DNA from: Apoderus coryli
Lineage: Eukaryota; Arthropoda; Insecta; Coleoptera; Attelabidae
DNA: 64,000 nt
Reading direction: 5' to 3'
Assembly: GCA_911728435.2 (NCBI GenBank)
Contig: OU452200.1
Coordinates: 35,045,715-35,109,714, forward strand
The stretch's first letter is position 1; each line of letters opens with the position of its first letter. A program made the position numbers and the translations under genes. This document shows positions 10,864 through 22,659 of the stretch, piece by piece. The notes beneath the pieces are model-generated. The model made no database searches. It had not been told where the DNA came from and saw nothing but the letters and a program-made list of their open reading frames with translations.

Positions 10864-11795
10864 GCCAAGATATTAATTATAAAAGGGCACGGATCTCTAT
10901 TTTCTGATAATCACCCTTTAGCCTTTCAGTGATAACGTGAAGTTTACCTACATTAGTAATTACGTCGGTCTGACAGACCAATAGTATTTTTGACTCTATA
11001 AATTGTTCTCTAAGTATGTTTAAAATTTGAAGATATAAAATATTGAAGAAAATAAGACAAGCCACATTTTACAAAGCTTTTTATTTAGGAAATACACCGT
11101 TTAAAATCTTAGACACTAAAATTAAAAAAGTAGAAAAAAATATAACATAATAAAGTAAAAATATTCTACTATATTTTTATGATTTGATGACTACGTATTT
11201 TATTATACGTAGTCATCTAACTATTTTTAGTTAGAAATAAAAGTAACAAACTGAAAATATTACACAAAATTTTCAATATTTATTAATTGCTGTCCATTTC
11301 ATCGAGTGATAACGTCGGTCTAGTACACCGTAATTCAGTTTAATTTGACAACACGCGCAGATTTTTACCTAATATTTCATACTGATGTTCGTCAAGATGT
11401 TATAGAAAGGTTCAGTGTCCCTCACACCCCCATCATCAAAGATCTGCCCGACCAATAAGGAAACATATTGAGTCGGTCTGTGAGACCGAACGTTGTCACT
11501 GAAGGGTTAGAATGCGATGCGTTTCTCGGCAGACTGCCTGTATGCATCAGATGGTAATGAATTTAAAACAAAAAGACATTCGTGACCTTCCCCACAAAAC
11601 CAACCGCAATAATGTTGCTGTAGCAATAGAATAAATAGAATGTCTCAAAACACCATCTCGATCTCTGAAAAATGTAACGACTACAATAAAAATAAACACA
11701 TATAGATGGTAAAATAACGGTGCAAAACGTATGTTGAATTCATATTAGCTGTTTCAGGAGATTTAAGACCAAAAGTTGTATCGAATGTCTTGATT
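10864..11795. other. Unassigned sequence with one short hairpin
   Basis: No convincing gene. The frame at 10877-11065 has no recognisable domain. The phrase 'gtcggtct' followed by a partly palindromic context occurs at 10965, 11314 and 11473, which may be a small dispersed motif. See the hairpin at 11186-11217. Confidence 0.35.
11186..11217. repeat. Perfect 12-bp inverted repeat (hairpin)
   Basis: Arms 'gatgactacgta' (11186-11197) and 'tacgtagtcatc' (11206-11217) with an 8-nt AT loop. The surroundings are AT-rich. Its role is unknown; it could be a small extruding hairpin or a trace of a tiny MITE. Confidence 0.75.
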
Positions 11796-11798
11796 GTA

Positions 11799-12243
11799 TA
11801 CAGGGCGTTTCAAAAAGGCACGGCAATATCCAAGGGGGTAAAGTCATTTTATGAAAAAAAGTTTCCATAAACATACGTCCGGAAATGGATTGTAGCCAAG
11901 ATACAAGGTGTTAAAGTTTTTTGTAAATAACGTTTTTTTGAATTAAGTCAAATGTCTCCTTACCGATTTCTTTGAAATTTTGCAGCGCTGTTTCTAGAGA
12001 TAGGGAGCCCTAACTAGATCAAAATTATTAAGTTCAATGGCGTAAGGGGAGCAACTTAAAAATAATTATTGACAAAAAACATGTACAGGGTGGGCAAATT
12101 TCGATGTTTTTATACGGTAAAGCCTAAACCGTAATAGATAGAGCGAAACTAAGTGACACGTCACGTTCGATTTTTTTGAGCTTAGTTTAATACCGTATTC
12201 GAAGCGCGGCTAACTTGATTAGTTTTCTTTATACAGGGCGTTT
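11799..12243. repeat. 'acagggcgttt' family dispersed repeat
   Basis: Begins 'tacagggcgtttcaaaaa' and ends just after a second direct 'tacagggcgtttt', with 'tacagggtgggc' between them. These starts resemble the TIR start 'acagggtgtcc' of the IS630-like elements at 22660 and 41950. Probably decayed terminal pieces of that transposon group. Confidence 0.4.
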
Positions 12244-13007
12244 TTCATTTTCTGTCATTTTCTTTTTTCATTTATATTTCATTTGTTCTTAGATTTACGG
12301 GAAAAGTGTTTTATAAAAGTTAGAGATAATTTGATGCTTAATGCAGTGGCGTATCAAGACTTTTTTTCGAAGTCCAATTGTTCAAGATATCGTTATCAAC
12401 TTTGTTTTCTTAAATGGGACACCCTATATATTAAAGCGTCAGTAGATTCCAAATTTCATCCGCTTTACAACCATGTATGACAAGTAGCCACATATTTAGT
12501 AATAGTAAAAAAATTTAATTCAAATATTAAAATGGGTAGTTTATTATGTAGTGTCCCAAATAAGGTAGCTGTGGTCCCTCTTAAACGGACCACCCGGTAC
12601 ATAAGCGAATTATATTATTATTAATTTATTTATTTTGAGGTACTGAGATTAATCTACGCAACTTGAGATCACGTCTCCAAGCCTAGCAAGACATAATTTT
12701 CCAAAGTTACAAAGGTCCTTGATTTTTGTGTAAATTGATTAGATGTTAGACAATAACTATAATTAGTGTGTGGGACTTTATGTTTCTTACATCTGGTTAC
12801 ATGCCATGTTGTCCACAGCAATTATCACATACGAACCTGTCCTAATGCAATTTAGTCAGACAACTTCAGATGAATTCACTGCAGGGAGAAACCACAATAC
12901 TATGCTATTGACAATATTAATTATAATATAATTATTATTATTTATTAATATACAAGGTGTTTCTAAAAAAGCTGGACAAAATTTGGGAGCGAATTGGGGA
13001 CATCATC
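12244..13007. other. Unassigned sequence with 'caaggtgtttc' repeat start
   Basis: No gene recognised. 12953-13007 begins 'tacaaggtgtttctaaaaaa', again like the 'acagggtgt' terminal motif, and leads into the fold-back at 13008. Confidence 0.35.
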
Positions 13008-13570
13008 TAATCATGAAAAAAACCTAAATTGTAATTTTTCAAAAAGTCCTTATTTACAAAGATACAGGGTGTTAAAGATGACTGCCTGAGGACGATTTTT
13101 TTTGAATATTTTCGAAACGAGTAAAGATGAATTAATCAAATGTAGCAAATTTATTCACCTAGTTAAATGTCGTAAACTGACATGAAATTGAATAAAAAAC
13201 AATTACCATAGGCGGGTAAACGGGGAGGACCCTTCTCTAATTATAACCTAACTTTTTTTTTGTGACTTGTGAACAAGTATGCATTTTTTATGAAGCAAAC
13301 TTTATTTTATCACATTTTTCACACAAATGGAATAAAAGTCACAAGAAAAAAAAGTTAGGTTATAATTAAGCAAGGTTCCCCCACGTTTACCTGCCTATGG
13401 TCATGTTTTTTTATTCAATTTCATGTCAGTTTACGACGTTTACCTAGGTGAATTAATATGCTACATTTCATTAATTCATCTTCACTCGTTTCGAAATTAT
13501 TTCAAAAAAATCGTCCTCAGGCAAATAAGGACTTTTCGAAAAATTACAATTTAGGTTTTTTTCATGATTA
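13008..13570. mobile_element. Fold-back MITE-like element
   Basis: Two long inverted arms (about 13008-13265 and 13320-13570) around a short AT-rich centre. The outer ends are 'taatcatgaaaaaaaccta' and its complement. The inner halves share 'ttataacctaac', 'gtcacaa' and 'catgaaattgaataaaaa' in inverted form. The left arm has an extra 30 bp or so ('tacagggtgttaaagatgac') missing from the right, so that piece was gained or lost after the palindrome formed. No coding capacity. Confidence 0.8.
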
Positions 13571-13850
13571 GGAAATATTGAGCCGAGGCAAGCGGTTTAA
13601 AAAAGGGTTTAAAAGTTTAAAAAAAATTATACTTAAACTTATCCGAAATATTTGAATAATTTTTTATTGGTTTAATAGAGTAGAACATAATACATTAACA
13701 AGAAAAAAATTACATCACATTGGAGTTAGAAAAGGGGTACAAAAATTAAAAAAATTCCTAATCTTAGGTTACAGAAATATTACTCTTACACTTAAATATG
13801 GAGAGCTATTCATGCCACGGGCGCAACACTTTATTTTCAATATTATCAAT
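13571..13850 (+). repeat. Copy of the ~135-bp-unit dispersed repeat
   Basis: Shares 'acttatccgaaatat', 'gaataattttt' and 'agaaaaggggt' with 35771-37570. It also shares the terminal phrase 'cttacacttaaatatggaga', where both copies appear to end. Confidence 0.65.
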
Positions 13851-14159
13851 AAATATTACAAATGTTAAAAACATTGGAATCTAAAACAATGCCCATTAGT
13901 TGCACGTTCTGTACTTTTCCACATTGTTAATATAAAATTTTGATTTAGGTAAAGAAAGTATATCGTCTCAAAGTTCCCTAGCCAAGGGAGAGTTGAGCCA
14001 ACTAATATGGAGGCTAGCGACACTGTTGCATTTTCTTAAGCAATGTTTATTACATATTTATGTCAAAATCATTTTAAAAATCTAATTTTTTACGATTTCC
14101 TAATTTTTTTTTAATTAAAAAAAAAGTAAAGAGAAATACAATTAATTTGACTAGACAGA

Positions 14160-14330
14160 ATAATAATTAGAAATGGGCTTGTTTAACAAAACAAGAGTTA
14201 AATTCCGAGAGAGTGTCTGTCAACCACTATACTTTCACCAGACGGCCGTTTCGTCAATCCACGACTCATCAGTGGCGATCGGTCAGTAGTTGACAGCCAA
14301 ACTCTCGTAAATAATGTGGTATATACCCCA
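14160..14330 (-). repeat. PLE pseudo-LTR-like fragment with hammerhead motif
   Basis: No PLE protein is attached. The identification rests on the hammerhead at 14236-14277 and its flanking complementary arms. It could instead be a retrozyme-like or solo pLTR copy. Confidence 0.5.
14236..14277 (-). ncRNA. Hammerhead ribozyme motif, type I
   Basis: Minus strand: CCA-CTGATGA, stem II GTC/GAC with a 7-nt loop, GAAA, stem III CG/CG (inside ACGGCCGT), cleavage triplet GTC, then TGG closing stem I. All conserved core bases are present. Beyond the core, stem I can extend through an internal loop into CTGTCAAC/GTTGACAG and CGAGAG/CTCTCG, built from 14193-14211 and 14292-14310. A long stem I with an internal loop suits the loop contacts of natural hammerheads. 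This is the best-formed of the four motifs here. Confidence 0.78.
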
Positions 14331-14331
14331 T

Positions 14332-14512
14332 GTTTGGCGACATCTAGTTTTCGTTGGTTGATTTGTAATATAGGCGATCCCGCTTAAGGGAGTATCGGCG
14401 CCTCTATGTGTTGGTAGTTGTGCTTTATGGGGTCAGTGACCTCCCAAGCAGTCGATATAGTGAATTGTTGTTCGCTCGGCCTACTGCCAACGAAAACTAG
14501 ATGTCGCCAAAC
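14332..14512. repeat. 181-bp unit with perfect 26-bp inverted ends
   Basis: Arms at 14332-14357 and 14487-14512 are exact reverse complements and contain 'ggcgacatctagttttcgtt'. The interior has no gene. It lies next to the hammerhead-bearing fragment and may be part of the same element. Confidence 0.75.
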
Positions 14513-14514
14513 AC

Positions 14515-15753
14515 ATTCTTTTAGAATAATAATTGTTCTACACATCCAAATACATTGAAATCCATGGTTTGAATATTTTTTCACAAAATTTTAATCCCTT
14601 CGTACGGCGTTGAAAAGGATAGCGGATCAGAAAAATTAAAAATTAATTCCAAACTTCGATAATTAAACACAATTAAAATTTAGGATTACGAATTTGAGGT
14701 CAGAATTTTAATTATCGGAACTCAGGGGAACACCGGTAGAACGCTCAATAGAGCCGTTAGAGATCGGTAGAAATATGACTTAAGGAGTGAATAATGGTCG
14801 CTGATTACGATTGTGAGGTCAGATTTCAATTATGGGGCCTCAGAGAGGGACGATTTTTTGATACTTTTGAAAAATAAACTTCATGGTCGTGGAAAGAGAA
14901 GCAACATCAAATAAGGGGACAAAAACGTGCAAAACTTGCTGACAATCGTCAGAAATTATGAGAGATTTTGGATTAATCGACAAACGCCCTCATATTTTAG
15001 AAATCTGACATTAAATTCACACCAAGGTTTTCGATGTATTTTGATCTGTATAATTCATTCCTCAAGTTAAATTAATCGCATTTTTCTATATGAAAAAAAA
15101 ACTCGTTGTTCTGCCCCATCAAAAACATCCTGTACACCAATTAATTTGTGATATTTCCAGAAAAACTGCCTGAAATACATTAAAGCGTATAATACCTATA
15201 TCATAATCGAAATCACTTTTTTATTATAAAAATATGAAATTATGTATTGTTGGCTCTATGCTCAAGAGATTAAAGCAATTTTTATATTATAAATATCTTT
15301 TACCATCCAATATCTATTTAGTCTTGCAATTAGAAGTGATGCGACAGATGATAACAAAAAATTTTGACAAAAAATATATTTGACGAAGATTAATCGTTGT
15401 GATCCCACCAGGGTAAATAACTTTATCTTTTTTAAGCGTGGGTATAGAAAATCAATTTTGCTACGATACATGTGGGTGTTACGTAAAATTTATTTCCGGA
15501 CATAGGGTTCTTAAAATGTTGTTTAGTAACCAACAAATATCAATTAGTAATTGAATAGTAGGTTGCAATTTTTTTACCCGCAGAATTAAATTTACAAATA
15601 CATTTTTTAACAAATGCGGACGGTAAAACTCTGTTTTGGTGCAGGCAGCGAAAAATATTATAATCGTTGGTTTTTTTTTTGAAAGGGTCCGTACGACCTA
15701 AGTCCCCGGTTTCACTGCAGCCTCATGGGCTTATTGTGAAAAATTCCCGTATA
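14515..15753. other. Unassigned sequence
   Basis: AT-rich, with several phrases such as 'gaggtcagatttcaattatgg' near 14816 and 'gaggtcagaattttaattat' near 14696 that repeat imperfectly, suggesting old tandem duplication of about 120 bp. No gene recognised. Confidence 0.4.
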
Positions 15754-17068
15754 TTATGCCACCCAATCCAGCAGCCCTGTACCCTCCACTAGCTTATGGA
15801 GTTCAGTCATGTGTTGGGTGTCAATATCTGCTGGCGCAATCAGCGCATGCCCAAAAATAGCGTGTCGTCTTCGTTGTAGAACTACACACTCACATATTAC
15901 ATGGTAAGCTGTTTCAACTGCCTTATTACACAATCTGCATTGCAGGTCCCCGATATACAGCCCTATCTTATTTAGGTGGTCTCTCATAGCGCAGTGCCCA
16001 GTAAGGAGTCCCATAGTTATTCGCATCTGACTCCTGCTTAATGATAGTCAGTGCGTTTTGTTGCTACAGCAGGTATAAACCTCTTCCCATGCTCCTGCTT
16101 GGGAATATGTTCCCAATATCTCTGGTGCTCGCTTTTGGCCCAGCACTTGAGGAGATCCCTCGCCGTTCTTTAAGACAAACCCAGCGCAGGTTCCGTGCCA
16201 GTATATCAGGTTTCAGAGGCTTGTCTAGCCAGCCAATCCGCTCTCTCGTTGCCTTCTATTCTCGAGTGCCCCGGGACCCACACTAGATTAACCCTATTGT
16301 GGTCCACGAAGGCCCTAAGTTCTGTTTGGCATTTCCATACCAGTTTCGTTGTAACCTTGGGGCTTCTCAGAGCCCTTAGGGCCGCCTGGCTATCTGAACA
16401 TATATTGATTCGCTTGTTTGTATAAGCCCTCAATCTGTTTAGTTTTGCACACTGCAGAATTGGAAACACTTCCGCTTGAAATACGGATGCGTTTTTCCCC
16501 AGTCAGAATCTTAGACTCGTGTTCCTTGTCTCACTGTATATTCCTGCACCACTTCCACTTTCGGTTTTTGGCCCGTCTGTAAACCAGGTTATCCCTCTCA
16601 GTGTCCGTATGCAGTCTTGATCAAGGACTTCGCGGTCCATAATATGCACTTCCAAGTTTATGTCAAATTCAAATTTTGGTATGATGTGGTCCATGGGCAA
16701 GTCTATGATGCCATCCCCAATACATACCCCAATTTTGGTATGTCCCCGATAAGTGGGTACAGTTCTTACCAACCCTCGCAGTCTAATGAATGCCGCCCCC
16801 GCCTCCATCCTTACCATGATGTGCAAGGGGGGAGGTTCAGCAATACTTCCATTGCAGCTGTCAGAGTAGTTCTAAAAGCGCCCGTCATTGCTAAGCAGGT
16901 AAGCCTCTTTACCCTGCCGAACTCAGCAATGGCGGTATGCTGTTCCGTTTTCGTCCACCAAATCAGCGACGAGTATGTTATGATAGGTCTAACTACCGCA
17001 CTGTACAACCAGTGCATCATCTTTGGATTTAGTCCCCATGTTTTCCCATGAGAGCGTCTGAATAACAT
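15754..17068 (-). pseudogene. 5'-truncated LINE with RT C-terminus, RNase H and zinc-knuckle tail
   Basis: In order on the minus strand. 17068-16811 is the RT thumb and beyond (KTWGLNPKMMHWLYSAVVRPIITY in part, then CLAMTGAFRTTLTAAMEVLL). 16826-16206 is an RNase H domain with ITWFTDGPK (first Asp), FQAEVFPI (Glu), CSDSQAALRAL (second Asp) and VWVPGHSRIEGNERAD (His and last Asp), crossed by one in-frame TGA at 16503. 16026-15754, in another frame, is the tail with CRLCNKAVETAYHVICEC. RT followed by RNase H and a CCHC-like tail is typical of I/LOA-type LINEs. At least two frameshifts and one stop make it non-functional. The RT core, endonuclease and ORF1 are absent. Confidence 0.87.
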
Positions 17069-19411
17069 AAGCGTTCTCTCCGCTCTTGCTCTGGTTCTTT
17101 TAAGGTGTGCTGTCCAGGATAATCGTTATTTGCTACAATACGTAAAAGAAGCATATCAAGTAAATTTGTATTTATACCAATTTTACTACAGGATGTTGTA
17201 CATCTTATCAAATTTACAAAAAAATTGGTTGGTTTTCAAAAAAAAAATAGTTTTAGGACTTGGGTTAAAAGCACCCTCTGTATGTTATATTGTACTGCAA
17301 TTTTTGTACGAAACGCTGCTGAACGTGAATTTAGTGTGTTACACAAGAAATTATTTATTTTCACAATTTATTATTTGCTAATGGAACGAATAATTTTCAT
17401 CAAACGGCAAGTTTTCCAGATTGGCAAACAATTTCTAAAGCAGTTGATATGATACAGAAATTACAAAAACTTTGCACCATAAATCTTGTTGTGGAGAAGA
17501 TATAGGAATTCTTGTTTAACGTGTCAGCTGGGAGGAACTAAGAGAGAAGCTGGCAAAATAAAAGAAAAAAAAGGTGTCGTGGTTTACAGCTTTTCTTAGT
17601 TACTCCCCTTTTCCTTCCTGTGCTACTTAATTTCGTGTTGTGGTCTGTTTTTTTCTTCTTCTGTGTCCGCTATTGATATATAAATTTAGTTGAAATATCT
17701 TTCGTGACGAGGAGATTTTCCGGGGTAACATGGAATAGTAAATCTGGTAGTTTATGACACATATTTTACGTTCTGCAATAGGAAACTATTTTGTTTAGTT
17801 TAAATTTAATGCATCTATACAATGGTTCAGAATATTTCATAAGGATAATAATAGTAATCTTAATTATGAATCAACAGTACATTTGAGTTACATTCTGAAA
17901 ACACTTTGTTTGACACGTGGGGTGTGAGAAACCCCAACGTGTATTAATATCCGCGCAAATAGAGAAATTTTGCAACTACTGGCAGCAGCGCTTTAGTAGT
18001 TTTCAATTATTATACCCCTCAACTCATGTGGTGTGCAGGTTTCCCAACTGAGTATATTTTCTACTAAATCTGGTAGATTCAGGTCTTGATTTGGTGTACA
18101 ATACAAATTCTAGTAGAATTGGAAAACCTTCTTCTATTATGTCGGTGCATTCGTAACTCTAGGACGAGGAAAACTATAACCGATAATTTAGTTCACCCTG
18201 GAGTTGCTAGATGGCGCCACGTTACAGTCTCTGTCTCTTTCGATTTTGTCAGACTCTGGGGGAATTACACAGAAAAAAAAACTTGGTTTATCCAAATAAA
18301 AAATATTATTTAGAGGTGAATTTGCTAGTTTTCGCAAAATTTTTGTTAAAGTAGTAAATGTAGTTATCAAGTATGAGTAACTACATTATCTAAAAACGAC
18401 AATTTTTCCTGCTAAGCTGATATCTTCTCATCTAAACGAGACTTGTATGTGCATTAGTTAAATAAGATTTCAAATTGTGAACCTATATAAAATTTTATTT
18501 GCGCTAAATGAGTTCGGTATTCTGTTTGAATTAGGTATTGTACACCTACAGATTTCCATACGTACCCACTTAGGTGTAGCTATTATTATTAAGAAAATAC
18601 TTAATGAGGTAATTAGGTAGGTACCTATACGTACCTAACTATTCTCAAAAATCGTTTTATGAAACCCAAAACTAAAATAGTTCTAATAGGAACATATACC
18701 TACCTACCTATAAATTTTATTTATCTGCTTTAGTATATTAATGGACCTAGGTATGTGCATTATAATATTTAAGTATAAATAAGATTTTAACAACTAAGTA
18801 AGTACATAGCTAAAATAGGCACTGATTTAATTAAATCTGTGTAATAGTTATTTTACCTAATACTTCTCATTTACAAAATTTCTATCCTCCAAAATACCTA
18901 TCGAATTATTTTATCTGGTAGAGATGGGAACCTATAGTTGTCTACATAAGTCGGCATTCTATTCCAGCCAACGGTTATTCCCCGTTCTACCTAATGTGTT
19001 TGTCCCCGCTGCTAGTCCACGTACCTAAAACCCTTTGTAGAAGCAGGTGCCGACAACAACATCTTCTATGTGTACCACTTTGTACCTAGCGCGTCTCACT
19101 TGGTGTAGAGGGAGGGGGGTTTCATTTTGGTATTTTTTGATTAGAGTCTTGGCGTCGCTCTAACTAGGATCTAGTTATTTGGTGTTCTAATCTGAAGATA
19201 TTTTAATTTAATATATTAAATTTTGATTTATTGATAGTAAGTGTATACCTAGATATTGATATCCCAATTTCTACAAGTGGTGAGGACGGACTAGGTATAC
19301 AGACAGTAACAGATATGTATTATACCAATGTGCATCCAACATAATTAAGTGTACTTAGTGATTAGTTTGGTGTGTTGAGTTTTGTTAAATATTCATATAT
19401 TATTAATAACA
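17069..19411. other. Unassigned sequence; possible promoter or 5' UTR near 19200-19411
   Basis: 17180-17240 repeats a phrase from 4135 ('ggatgttgtacatctta'). 18590-18800 is rich in TAGGTACC/TACCTAC words, a simple-sequence habit seen in several insect genomes. No protein domain was recognised. The last 200 bp precede the exon candidate at 19412 and could be its leader. Confidence 0.35.
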
Positions 19412-19475
19412 ATGGAGGAAACAAAAGAAATATTAATTAGCTGGAATCTGGGGGAGCTCGTTGTTACTTTTCTCG
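19412..19475 (+). CDS. Possible first coding exon of a host gene
   Basis: ATG in the context 'aacaATGG', then 21 open codons (MEETKEILISWNLGELVVTF and one more), ending at a strong splice donor CG|gtaagt at 19476. The Trp-Asn-Leu-Gly...Phe-Leu pattern resembles the opening of SAM-like domains in many insect hypothetical proteins, often split by an intron at this point. No second exon was identified in the window. It is short, so chance is a real alternative. Confidence 0.33.
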
Positions 19476-20639
19476 GTAAGTAAATTATAATAATTATTAT
19501 TTAATTATTTATTTTTATAATTTTACGACCAATGCAAACAATCTTATTTCATGGCAATATCAGATATAATCTTTGGCAATAGATACCTATCTAGTTACGT
19601 ATTATTTAGTAGGTACTTAATCCTAATTTAAAATACTTTTTCTAATTTAATCAATCTTAATATGGTATTCCTCCATTTACAGCAAGTAAACAATAGTTTA
19701 GATGGGTTCACGATAATATATTTAATTTGCCAGGGACGGATTAATTTTTAGCAAATTAATGCAGTTTTTCAAAAGAAGTTACATAAATATTTTAGCTAGG
19801 TATGACTTTTTTCTTTCTTTTGTAAAGGTAGGTATGTATTGATTTGTTTACCATTTTACCAATGTCTGTGAATTAGGAGTTGTGGATTGGAATTGTCTTA
19901 TCATTCCTCGTACGTACCGGTAGAATCTGTTATTTTACTTAGTTTCCTCATAGGGAATCTAAAGTTTCTTTGATAATTTTTTTTTGTTTCAGCGTCATTG
20001 TTTTTCGGAAAAACTCGATTTTTTTTTAAATAGCCAATACTTACATTTTAGGTTTATTTGTCCCCAAATTAGATAACTACCTAGTACCTAGTTAGTAGAT
20101 CTTGAAATGTATAATATTTATAGTAGAAAATGAATTAGGTATAAACTATATTTTACAAGGCCGTATTTTTTTAAGAAAATGCAATTTTTTTGCGATTTTA
20201 GTTCGTCGAGTCTCCTCAAAAAGCAACAATGAGAAAGTGCTTTTCATTTTTTTTGATATATCTGTAAAAATAATATCTGAAATCAATAAAAACTAATATC
20301 GCAAAAAATTGATTTTTAAGAAATTCTCGAAAACTGCTAAATTTACTTTACTTTTGAAAACACCATTTAAAAGGTGTTTAAATTGTACAACTTTTCTCTA
20401 AGTTAACCGACATTGTCACTCCGACCGTTTCCAAGATCAACCAACCCTAGTTGTTTATGTGCTGAGCAATATTCTCAGGAATTCCGGCAAAGGATTCAGC
20501 CGCATTATACCTACCCACTTTAACATGTGTAGATTGAAGTTTGACTATATATACCTAGCTTATATTACTTATACCTAATACAAGATTTTCAGTAGGCTTA
20601 AGTTTATTTTAAAAAAATAAATAAATAAGAGTCGCACTA
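19476..20639. other. Unassigned AT-rich sequence (putative intron)
   Basis: Nothing recognised. If the exon at 19412 is real, this would be intronic. Confidence 0.3.
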
Positions 20640-21212
20640 AAAACCTGATGGTGGTTCAGATAAAAAAACGTAAGCACCACAGGGACCCCCAAATCTTGTC
20701 TACCCCTTCTAGAAAAAATTACTAGAAGAGAGACAAACACTATTTGTCATTTAAATAAAAATATATTGTATGTTAGCAAAGTTTATTAGTTATTTTAGTA
20801 ATGTAGAAAAATTTACTGGATAGACATTAAACGAGTATCATCACTAAAATAACTAGTAAACTTTGCTAGCATACAATATACTTTTATTTAAATGACAAAT
20901 AGTGTTTGTCTCTCCCAGACAAGGAGCATATGTAAACTATTCAAGAATATTATCTAAATGACATAATGTCTATCCAGTAAATTTTTCTACATTACTAAAA
21001 TTACTAATAAACTTTGCTGGCATACAATATATTTTTATTTAAATGACAAAAAGTGTTTGTCTCTTTTAGACAAGAAGCATATGTAAACTATTCAAGAATA
21101 TTATCTAAATAACGTAATATCTATCCAGTAAATTTTTCTAGAAGGGGTAGGCAAGGTTTTGGCTGTCCCTGTGGTGCTTACGTTTTTTATCTATCTGAAC
21201 CAAGGTTTTTTT
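20640..21212. mobile_element. Modular fold-back MITE
   Basis: The ends are inverted ('ggttcagata', 'cgtaagcaccacagggac', 'ctaccccttctagaaaaa' at the left; complements at the right). Inside, a module running from 'tttgct.gcatacaatata' to 'tccagtaaatttttcta' occurs once inverted at the left and twice in direct tandem at the right (about 20866 and 21012, period near 146 bp). No coding frame. The arrangement suggests a palindrome in which one inner module later duplicated. Confidence 0.78.
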
Positions 21213-21424
21213 TTCTGTGTACCGCGCGTATTCTTCATTGTGTGTGCATATTTAGGATTTCCACTATTATTTCCATTCATTACGCTCGTTTAGCTAGTTC
21301 AGAAGCTGGGTGAAATATTTTACGAGTAATTACTAGCGGCGCCACTATTGTTCAATACTGAGGAAAGTAGGTACATCAAAAAACAAACATGACGTAAAAT
21401 GCATTTATAACAGCTATCCATATG

Positions 21425-21540
21425 CCATAAAATCAGGCACGCAACGGGGTCCAATTTTAATGCATTTGATTGGTATTCGTTGGACGCTAGCTTTCAAGAA
21501 AATTGAAACTATTCTTAAGAGGGGAATCCGAAATGGTTAC
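21425..21540 (+). repeat. Dispersed relative of the 174-bp hAT array unit
   Basis: Contains 'ccaattttaatgcatttgat', 'attcgttggacgct' and 'gaaactattcttaa' in the order seen at 25980-26115, and less closely in the array at 59805-61120. Confidence 0.5.
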
Positions 21541-22659
21541 TTTCAAAAATGTCCGATGGTGGCGCTAGTGAATCTCATTGTATTCCGAATCATTCATTTC
21601 TTAACTTAGAGTAATTTTATAGAATATTTTAATACATTCTTCTCCTCAATAGGTGTCGCCAAAAACTAATACATAGTGACCCTAAAATGTCATATTTCTA
21701 TTTTGCGTAAATTATTTTCACATTCTTTTTTGTGCTCGTATTCTTATACGTTTGATGCTTATCTTCGCGTAGACTAGTCATAGTTATATACTATACTATA
21801 TACATAAAAAGGATGAATGTAAAAAAACTGGTTTTATTTGCGATAAATAGTCAAGATTTTTAAATATTTTCACAAATTGATGATTTTTGTGAAAACCGTA
21901 AAACATAGGTAAATGACACCTTAAAACGAATCCCAGTTATTTTTGAGGGACTATTAAAATACTCCCATACAGGGTGTTCTATTTAAAAAAAACAGAAATA
22001 TGATAATACATACTTATCTCTTCTTTGGACCGCCCTGTATGCTTGCAGTGTTTTTCAAAATGTATTAGGTTAGCCCTGTTGTTTTAGTTTGTCAGTTTCA
22101 AAACTATGAGACGCTTATTTCATGCATCAAAGAGTGTCTTTCCTAATAGTATACAATGTGTCCAGAAACTAATGGACCAAGCGAAAGCCATAAATTCTAT
22201 AGCAGATTTCATGGCAATTCAACGCCAAACTTCTAATGCAAAATTGCTTCTGAAAGGAGTTATAGTTTTTAAAAGATGGCGGCTTAGCATAGGTTTTTTA
22301 AAGGTATCGCGAAAGCGCCTTTAGCCATTGGAGTGAAAGGTGAAAAAGATATTTCCCTAAATAGAAGCATTCGTTAGCCATACACTGCTGAATTAAATTG
22401 CGAACTTAGGCGTCTAAACGGGTATCAACGGACATTTTTAATAAAAAACTTCTTTTTCACTAACTTTTGGAGAATTCTGACAACATTCTTAGGAAATATT
22501 AGGTATTCTTATCTCAATATGATAGAATGCTGCATTTTCGAGAAAAATTAAGTTTTAGTTTAATATGCGGTTTAACATAGTACCTATCTATTTGATTTAC
22601 GATTGGTACAGTGATTATTTTAACAGTAAAAATTTTAAAAATTAAGTAGGGTATTAGGT
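21541..22659. other. Unassigned sequence with 'acagggtgttc' pieces
   Basis: 21960-22060 carries 'tacagggtgttctattt' and 'ggaccgccctgtatg', terminal-like motifs of the IS630-type repeats. The frame at 22106-22324 has no recognisable domain. Confidence 0.35.

Noticed and set aside
18590..18800. Regulatory cluster of TAGGTACC-type sites
   Set aside because: The words are part of a general simple-sequence bias spread over kilobases, with no spacing pattern.
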